15,036 nt of DNA, from NCBI GenBank assembly GCA_004325065.1, contig PITI01000303.1:1-15036 (forward strand), read 5' to 3'. Under the pieces are notes generated by a model. It searched no databases and was not told the origin of the DNA. It saw only the letters and a program-made list of their open reading frames with translations. The first letter of the stretch is position 1. Each line of letters opens with the position of its first letter. Position numbers and translations under genes: made by a program. Shown one piece after another: positions 9,286 through 15,036 of this stretch. Origin of the DNA: Hamiltosporidium magnivora (lineage: Eukaryota > Microsporidia > Dubosqiidae).

Positions 9286-10762
9286 ATGAATAACAAAATA
9301 CTTCGGAGAATTCTAATTTTCGGGGGAATTTTTTTATTTCTCGCACTATATATTTCATATTGCATTTATAGTACAAAAAAACAAAAGATATTTTTCAGAA
9401 AGATTTTGAGAAATTTATAAATTCTAAACAAGGAGCTTTGATTTTAGAAAAATGTTCTGGTTTGACACATGTAATTACTATTTTCGGTGTATATGATGAA
9501 GATCAAGTTAGACCTCCTCTGTGTATTGTTCAAAAAAAAGCGACATTTGTGGGGAAATATTGGGACTTTTATGTCGATTGGCAACTGCTCAAAAGGATCC
9601 AAATCGACATGTGATTGTATTAGAAATTTTAGATGGCATAAAATATATACAGTTACCATATTTCTTTGATTTTAATACACTTAAAAAGTTACGTAAGCAA
9701 TACAAGCCAAATATATTTGCAAAAATTGGGTTGCTTTTGTATAAGAGAAACGGGTTATATTATTTTTTTTCGAAATATATCAAAAATTACAATCATAAAA
9801 CTATAAAAATGAAATTGGGTTTTCTATTGATTGATCAGCATATAGAAGAAAACCAGTTGAAAATACTAAACTACAGCTTTAAGAAAATATCCTACTATGA
9901 TTTTGAATGCTACGAATGCTGTTAGAAGATTTCAGATAAATCAAAAAAAAAATCCTATACTGGCTTTGTTGATATTTATTATGTATAAAACTCATCGAAA
10001 TAAATTGCAAGAATATTTTTCTAAAGCGTTAGATACATTAGGAATTCAATTTCTTGCCATTAAATTGAATAATATTGCAAATTTCGTAAAAATCACTTAT
10101 GATTCTGCAAATAAGCTTTTTCATACTTTTTGTAAGCAAAAAACAAATTTGGGTAGCAATGTTGATGATATTTTAAGAGATAAAATGAATAATATTGTAA
10201 AAAACAAGAAAATAGAGGATTTACTAGATTTTTGTAAAATTATTCAAACTTTTATTCGTATAAGTTTTGAATTCTATTTGCAAATCGATAACTTTAAACA
10301 AGAAGACGCAAAGAATTCAGTAGAAAAACTTATTTCTACTGTGATTGATGGAATGTGTAACGAGTATAATAAAACAAGCAATCAAGAAGAAATTGAGAAA
10401 ATCAAAACAAAAGCATAAAAAAGCTTAACCGCTGTTTTTTCATACCTTAAATATTGCTGCAAAGAAGTGCTTGAACATTGTAAGAAAGAAAATAATTTTA
10501 CGCAAAACCACAACAAAAACGATAAATTTGATCCTGAAAATATCAACAAAGATATTGCACTTAAATTGCTCAAAGAAAAAATTATAAAAATATATCTCCT
10601 TTTAAAAAAGATCTTATTAATAGTTTAAAATGTTTTTTTATGCGGTTTAAATTCACAGCGGAAGAAATATTTACCGATTATAACGTTATTTTTGCTATTT
10701 CGGATTGTTTATTGCGAAACGCCATATCATCTTTAGAAATATTACAACCAATTTTTCAATAA
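9286..10762 (+). pseudogene. Broken gene for a membrane-anchored protein of about 490 residues
   Basis: The start is supported by the promoter block 28 bases upstream and by a good N-terminal anchor: basic MNNKILRR, then a hydrophobic run (ILIFGGIFLFLALYISY), then a lysine cluster. Coding then passes through frames starting at about 9384 (EKCSGLTHVITIFGVYDEDQ), about 9540-9925 (LLCRLATAQKDPNRHVIVLE) and 9897-10418, a 173-codon frame too long to be chance. It continues beyond a TAA at 10416 to about 10590, and a last frame ends in FQ and TAA at 10760. The likely shift points are A-runs near 9373-9386, 9531-9538 and 10575-10590, plus a site at 9900-9925. The second half is helical and Lys/Asn-rich. 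The 9540-9650 stretch faintly resembles the LON substrate-binding domain, but I would not name it so. Sequencing indels or programmed frameshifting are alternatives. Confidence 0.6.
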
Positions 10763-11454
10763 AATGCAATGGATCTATATTTAATTTCTTCTTGTAATTT
10801 ATGTATTTGAACAATATAAACCAATTTTTTGTGCCTAAGGTGCAGTGAACATATATCAGAATTGACTTCGAAATGCTGGTTTCGATGCACCTCTCTTGGT
10901 TAGTACATGCTCGTCCTTCCAATGAGAAAGTTTGCGTCGGGCCGACACCTTAAACTATCATATGAAAACTCAACATCAATCTCATCTAATTCAAGGTTAT
11001 AGTTCATTCTAGATTCTGCTTCTATATGTAGGAAACTAATAAACAGAAAGAAAATCACAATTCCTGGTAATAAATATAATAGCTAAAAATATTTCGTTTT
11101 TCACGGCTTTCATGCTAGGTTTGATCTTTTGAAATCAAAGAAACATAATTTAATGACTTTTATACATAAACATAAAGATGATATTACCAGAGAATATTAC
11201 AACAGTACAAATGTGTCAAATTTAATGCGAAAATTATTTTCAGAGACATACAAATATAAAAACGACGGATTCTATCTAAACTTATTCCTCGCGAAATTTT
11301 TGTAAAAATAACTACAAATTATACCAGTCCTAAATTACGTATTTTTTAATATTCGATCTATAAACCTGCCAAAAATATGGTGAACCTGATTATTAACATT
11401 CATAACATTGAACCCGATATAATTTTACAGAAAATACCAAGTGTTAATGAGTAA
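10763..11454 (+). pseudogene. Further coding relic, same strand and partly same frame
   Basis: The last frame of the preceding broken gene stays unusually open after its stop. From 10820 to 11302 it meets only three stops (10901, 11000, 11084), giving runs of 27, 32, 27 and 72 codons. The 72-codon run (11087-11302) contains a 50-codon ATG frame at 11153-11305 (MTFIHKHKDDITREYYNSTN). Near 11280 the coding sense moves to the next frame (KLIPREIFVKITTNYTSPKL) and reaches a TAA at 11452 with one stop between. It may be the 3' part of the 9286 gene after decay or insertion, or a separate gene. No family is recognised. The GC-richer island at 10831-10950 lies inside it. Confidence 0.35.
10831..10950. 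other. GC-rich island with inverted repeats
   Basis: By my count 57 of these 120 bases are G or C, far above the surroundings. Two inverted pairs are visible: aggtgca (10838-10844) with tgcacct (10886-10892), and a near-palindrome gtcgggccgac near 10937-10947. The plus frame reads FLCLRCSEHISELTSKCWF, and the minus frame is also open. An insertion, a conserved domain of the relic gene, or a structured RNA are all possible. Confidence 0.4.
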
Positions 11455-11629
11455 AAAAGCAAATAATCGGGATTCTTTCTTATAAAATTATCGAAGAGAT
11501 TAAAAGATTTTTATAAAAACCGAAAAGTAAATAAACTTTGTTTTAATTAGTAATTTAGTTGTGCTTTCAGGTTCTTATATTTGAAATTTGCACTAAAGTA
11601 AGCTAAAAAAAAGAAATTTAATATTATAG
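11455..11629. other. Short AT-rich spacer
   Basis: I see nothing in this stretch between two relic regions. Confidence 0.5.
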
Positions 11630-12081
11630 ATGGAAATTCCCACAATCATAGGAGTCATTATTCTTATCGATAGTATTTTTATAGTAATCTAAGAAAATGA
11701 TTTTTTTGAGATAAAAAGGTGTATGAAATAATTTAAAAGGTGGTGTCCTAGCATATAAGTCTATAAGGTTTGTAAGTTATTACTTAAATAATGTTTAGTG
11801 AATTATCTACTATTTTATTTTCAAAACCTAAATTAATTTCTATAATTTCATTTTAATGCAAACCCTACCGAGGAATAGAAGAGTTAGCACGCAAAGCGAA
11901 TTTTAAATGTGCGATTCAGAAGAGGAATTCTAAAAATCCCATATTTGTTCTAAACTTATTTTTTTCAGTGGATAGACAAGCACTTTTGTCTTCAAAAACT
12001 AAGAATAAGTTGGGAATAAAAAGGTCTAATGATAACCTAATAAAAATGACTGCTAAAAATACAATTGAATACATGAGTCCT
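11630..12081 (+). pseudogene. Possible relic of another membrane-anchored or secreted protein
   Basis: An ATG at 11630 opens a 20-codon, almost entirely hydrophobic frame (MEIPTIIGVIILIDS, then FIVI and a stop), like a signal anchor. The same frame then reads ENDFFEIKRCMK before further stops. From 11857 to 12081 a different plus frame is open for 75 codons (for example YRGIEELARKANFKCAIQKR and later KTKNKLGIKRSNDNLIKMT), hydrophilic and Lys-rich. Joining the two is an inference. A 75-codon open stretch can arise by chance in this DNA. The minus strand also has a 63-codon ATG frame here (11916-12107), hydrophobic as a chance mirror would be. No family is recognised. Confidence 0.22.
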
Positions 12082-12500
12082 TGAATCTTTCCTATATAAA
12101 TTATCATTTAAAAGCCTAGAATGACTTGTTAAATTTTTTTTGGGATTATTGAGTAATTAAGAAGGAATTAATAAAGAGTTTTTAGCTGTTTATATATATT
12201 TATTATGCTAATGTCGGGTTTTAGATCTTAATTTCAGTAAAATGAAATATAAAAGCTTGTAATATATAAAATTAAATATTTTATACCTGAATAGCTCAAC
12301 AAAGCAAACTTCTTATATTTATATCATCATTCATTCATATATGTTTGACCAAGTTTAGGCTTTTTTATAAATGTATAAACAAATGAAAAATTAGAATGAA
12401 ATTCTTTTCTGGTATTACAAGTCCTTACGAATAAATTATCTCTTCGAACTGTTTGAAATACCTAAAATGTTGAACAGGATATTATTAAGCTATGTTTAAA
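12082..12500. other. AT-rich spacer, no gene seen
   Basis: Low-GC sequence with no supported coding frame, RNA gene or repeat. It ends in the A-run and aaaattttt tract that marks the left limit of repeat R2 copy B. Confidence 0.5.
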
Positions 12501-12730
12501 AAAATTTTTCACCATGCTGGGAGCAGAATTGGCTTGGAGTATCTTCGGCTTGTGGTAATAGGCAACTAAAAGAGACTGATACTCCATGTTGAGCGTAGAG
12601 CTAACAACCCACTCTTTAAAACACCCTTGTTACGAAACCTGAAAAAATAAACAAAACCTCTGGAAAAAGACCAGAAGGCTGTATTACTAAGAGTGGCAAA
12701 GGCTCGTATAGGGTTCTATTGCCAAGAATG
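12501..12730 (+). repeat. Dispersed repeat R2, copy B
   Basis: Bases 12511-12575 match the reverse complement of the window's first 65 bases at 51 of 65 positions. The segment stays GC-richer than its flanks to about 12730 (36 of 80 bases are G or C at 12521-12600), so the element probably runs on beyond the part seen in copy A. It can fold: ggagtat (12536-12542) pairs with atactcc (12579-12585). No long frame is present and no transposase or reverse transcriptase follows. It is most likely the leader or end fragment of a non-autonomous or truncated element. Confidence 0.7.
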
Positions 12731-13309
12731 TATATGTTTAAAAAAAAATCGCGTATTAGATTGTAATTTTACACCAAATTAACTCTAATTTCTGTTCTAC
12801 TTATTGGTATTAACCAAGGAAATCATGTTTGAGTATTTCGATTTTTGATTCTTTTAAAAGTAATTAAAGTGTTACTTTTTACCATAACTTTCTAAAATGA
12901 AAATTAAACCTAAATTAAATTTATGCCCGAATAGGCATTGGAGTGGAAACCAAAAGAACGGAAATAAAACGAATAAAACGTTTTTGGAATGTTTTAATTA
13001 ACACTTAAGTAGGATTTTGCAAATCATAGTCAAAATCTTCTTATTTTCTTAATTTTTAGAAAATGAATGAGTAGCAAAGTTCTTAAAAAATTCTAAATGC
13101 CATCTTATAAGGGGATTCAAGTTGGTTAACTAGATATTTTTTGAGATTAATTCAAAACAAAAATTACAAGCTATAATAAAGGATCTCGTTTCTATAGCAT
13201 AATAAATCCCTTTTGATTTTATGAAAAATTTGGCTATTTTTGAATAACAATAAAGAAAAGAGAAACATTTAGTCTAAATTATGCGTTTTTATCATCTTTG
13301 CATCATAAA
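12731..13309. other. AT-rich spacer with a small hairpin
   Basis: The only notable item is tgcccgaataggca near 12924-12937, a 4-bp stem with a 6-base loop, inside a locally less AT-rich patch. I see no gene. Confidence 0.45.
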
Positions 13310-13375
13310 ATGCGTGCTTTAGCAAAAATGATTTTCTTCCTAGCATTTGTTTACCTAGGAATTATATCAGCCTAA
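13310..13375 (+). pseudogene. Signal-peptide ORF (copy 2 of a two-copy family), truncated
   Basis: The ORF starts with ATG and encodes 21 residues with textbook signal-peptide layout: MRALAK, a hydrophobic core MIFFLAFVYLG, then a small-residue end (IISA) and a stop. After the TAA the same frame continues open for 22 codons to a second stop at 13442. A secreted protein interrupted by a premature stop therefore fits. Its bases 13311-13325 are identical to 5010-5024, so the two ORFs are related. The encoded mature protein, if any, is not recognisable. A genuine 21-residue peptide is possible but less likely. Confidence 0.4.
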
Positions 13376-13444
13376 CTAAAATTACTACACGATTCTGTTT
13401 GCTTAAATTTTATTCGAATCGACATTTTTTGGCTTTTAAAATAA

Positions 13445-14189
13445 TTACTTGAAAAAACATTCAACCAATAATTCTGTTTTTATTTACGTATATAAATTTG
13501 CATGCAAATAGTGTCTTAATATATTAATTTCTCTTGTTAAGATGCATGTTTTAGTGCATAACTCAAATATTACTCATCCGAAAGTTAATGTGTTGGAATC
13601 ATGCTTAAATAGTAAGGAATATTAAAGCATCGAATTCTATTTAATTAAGTAAATATTAAAAGATTGCATGGTTAATACACTACATTATTAGGAGCGATCT
13701 AATTTTTAAAATGCTTGTATCAAATAAAAATTTTTCATAGAACATTCCACAGATTAATTTTAGAATATATTAGAAATATTAATTCCCTTAACAATCCCAT
13801 ATAAGTTAAATATTGCTCAACAGAATAGGCAAGACCTACCAAACTTTCCTGCATTTATATGTTCGAAAATTCAGCAAAAATTATCTTGTTTTACTTTAAC
13901 GAATTCATTTATTTTGAATTTAAAAATGTTAGACCCAAACTTTTGCAACAAAAAAATCAAACTAGTCTTTTTCCTTGAAATATTCAATTTTAAGAGATTA
14001 TAAAATCGGTTTTTGTTACTTTTATCTTGTTCATTTTGCTTTTGAATATGCTTCGTTCAGCTTAAAAACATCTTCTCATTCTTAATTCACCTCGATTTAG
14101 ATGTTTGTTTCTTAACTATCCAGATTTGCTAAGCTTTAATCTTGATAATAGAATTAATTTAAAAATTATTTTTCTATTAAATTGAAATT
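13445..14189. other. AT-rich spacer, no gene seen
   Basis: The sequence has long T- and A-rich runs. An imperfect palindrome, gatgcatgttttagtgcat, lies near 13542-13560. No coding frame or repeat is supported. Confidence 0.5.
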
Positions 14190-14191
14190 GT

Positions 14192-14332
14192 AGATATTTA
14201 TTTTACCTTTGTTTCATTTAAGCTTCGGTTTGTATTCTTTTTGATTGATATACTTAAATCAGAGTAAAAGAACATCTTTTTTCTAATTAAGCTCTAATTC
14301 AGTTTTACTGCCAATAAAGGTAAATAAATATT
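14192..14332. repeat. Inverted repeat with about 20 bp arms
   Basis: Left arm agatatttattttaccttt (about 14192-14210) and right arm aaaggtaaataaatatt (about 14316-14332) are near reverse complements, separated by about 105 bases. No terminal signature of a known transposon is apparent. It could be a small foldback element or a chance AT-rich pairing. Confidence 0.35.
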
Positions 14333-14364
14333 GCTTTTGTTCTTTTAAAATATAATATATTATT

Positions 14365-14372
14365 ATCTAGAT
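14365..14372. repeat. Putative 8 bp target-site duplication, left copy
   Basis: The eight bases immediately outside the left terminal repeat are ATCTAGAT, a perfect palindrome of the form nnnTAnnn. hAT elements make 8 bp target duplications, and Buster-type hATs prefer nnnTAnnn. The right copy would lie just past the window end. Confidence 0.4.
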
Positions 14373-14396
14373 CAGGAGTCTCTAAAACTACGGCCC
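14373..14396 (+). repeat. Left terminal inverted repeat of the hAT element
   Basis: It starts with CAG and ends with the GGCCC block typical of hAT ends. The putative partner is 15015-15036 (cacgggccaataaacc then acccccc-type run), which would be completed by TG beyond the window. Confidence 0.6.
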
Positions 14397-14702
14397 ATGG
14401 ATAATTTTCATCCGGCCTGCGGCCACATTTTTCTGGCTCGCTGCGATTTTTTTTTAAATAAGGAAATTAAATAAAAAATATGGATAAATAATACAAAATA
14501 AATTGCTTTATAGACAATTTGGGCATGAATTTGTAATACAAAGAAGATTCATAGAGTTTTCATTATTTTTTGAAACTAGCAATTATTTTTTTATATTATA
14601 TACTAAAAAATTAACATGAATTAACAAAAAACATATGACATGATTTATTATTAATGAGATTGATGTATTTGAGATTTCACAGGGATGATTTGTTGAAATT
14701 GT

Positions 14703-15008
14703 AGAGTAAATTTAGTGGTAGAAATTATCAGTAACGACTTCAAGTACTTATCTGTTAATTTGGATCTGTAAATGTTTTTTATATATATTTATCTTAGAGG
14801 ATGCTTCTTCGCAAAAAACGGTAAATCCGAAAGCGGAAATAAAACTTTGAGAAAAATTATGAACGTGATTGAATTGCTTGTCTGGAAGACTCTTATATAA
14901 TTTCAGCTATTTATGTGTCTATTTTTTTCTAGAAATATCGTTAATATAAATGTTTATTTTTATGAAGCTTTAAATGAAGCTTTAAAAATTTGATTTAAAA
15001 ATATTCAT
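14703..15008 (-). pseudogene. hAT transposase relic, C-terminal dimerisation region
   Basis: A single minus-strand frame from an ATG at 15008 carries the conserved end of transposases of the GTF2IRD2/FAM200/ZBED5 type. It reads YKSLPDKQFNHVHNF, then FISAFGFTVFCEEASSKIN, then YKKHLQIQIN, where relatives have FYksLP, then LlSlFGSTYlCEqtFSkMn, then KskyRsrLtdehL. The match extends about 100 codons without a frameshift but contains at least five in-frame stops, so it cannot encode an active enzyme. The catalytic Asp residues and the BED finger lie upstream in the family and are absent here. The frame keeping through so many stops suggests decay by substitution after insertion. Confidence 0.85.
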
Positions 15009-15036
15009 AATTGTCACGGGCCAATAAACCACCCCC

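Larger units (their letters stand above)
14373..15036 (-). mobile_element. hAT-superfamily transposon remnant, probably internally deleted
   Basis: The left end begins caggagtctctaaaactacg and runs into ggcccatgg, the CAGGGGTC...AAACTACGGCCC type of hAT terminal repeat. A second GC-rich block follows (catccggcctgcggccac). The right end of the window, gggccaataaaccaccccc, read in reverse is a diverged copy lacking only the terminal CA. The transposase relic (minus strand) covers only the C-terminal part of the protein and sits within about 30 bases of the right end. The element is therefore best read as a short deletion derivative about 0.66 kb long. The 330 bases between the transposase end and the left terminus are a normal 3' region for the family. 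Confidence 0.75.

Noticed and set aside
9444..9659. Minus-strand frame of 71 codons, and plus-strand frame at 9487-9669
   Set aside because: Both overlap the broken gene at 9286-10762 in other frames and have lower coding character.
10382..10573. Minus-strand frame of 63 codons
   Set aside because: It is antisense to the better supported plus-strand relic, which reads through the same bases.
10695..10922. Minus-strand frame of 75 codons
   Set aside because: It opens at TTG and is antisense to plus-strand coding relics. Part of it crosses the GC-rich island, so it is not fully excluded, but nothing supports it.
11916..12107. Minus-strand ATG frame of 63 codons, hydrophobic
   Set aside because: Its length is expected by chance, and the plus strand reads a longer, hydrophilic open stretch through the same bases.
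12570..12650. ctgata...gaaac in repeat R2, loosely hammerhead-like
   Set aside because: The conserved CUGAUGA core is absent and the spacing does not give the three helices.
1..15036. tRNA genes, rRNA genes, CRISPR arrays and spliceosomal introns
   Set aside because: No T-loop/acceptor pairing, no rRNA tract and no regularly spaced direct repeats were recognised by eye. The one intact gene is uninterrupted. A tRNA or intron search program was not available.

Overview
The window is a very AT-rich, gene-poor stretch of a eukaryotic nuclear genome. It holds one clearly intact gene, an intron-free long-form tRNase Z on the minus strand (2623-4497). The rest is decayed genes and transposon debris. 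A long uninterrupted ORF, TATA-like boxes about 26-28 bases before starts, very AT-rich spacers and arthropod-type transposons together suggest a microsporidian with an expanded genome or a similar intron-poor parasitic protist. This is an inference from style; no diagnostic marker gene is present.

Layout. Bases 1-76 are the cut end of a GC-richer dispersed repeat (family R2), whose second, inverted copy lies at 12501-12730. Bases 1981-2195 and 6552-6774 are two inverted copies of a second repeat (family R1). tRNase Z occupies 2623-4497, with a tandem 75-76 bp duplication directly upstream (4526-4694) that also copies its promoter-proximal TATA-like sequence. From 4700 to 8470 I see no intact gene, only degenerate stretches.

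From about 8470 to 12080 there is a graveyard of plus-strand genes. The best is 9286-10762: a roughly 490-codon gene with an N-terminal membrane anchor, broken by about four frameshifts and a stop. It keeps the same AATATAAATAAA promoter block as tRNase Z at nearly the same distance from the ATG. At 5009 and 13310 two short signal-peptide-like ORFs share their first 15 bases and look like dead members of one secreted-protein family.

The right end (14373-15036) is a hAT transposon: a CAG...GGCCC terminal repeat, an 8 bp palindromic putative target duplication, a recognisable C-terminal transposase relic, and a sequence at the very last bases that looks like the other terminal repeat.

The genes do not form an operon or pathway. 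The picture is one housekeeping gene surviving among repeats and pseudogenes. No rRNA gene, tRNA or CRISPR array was recognised by eye.
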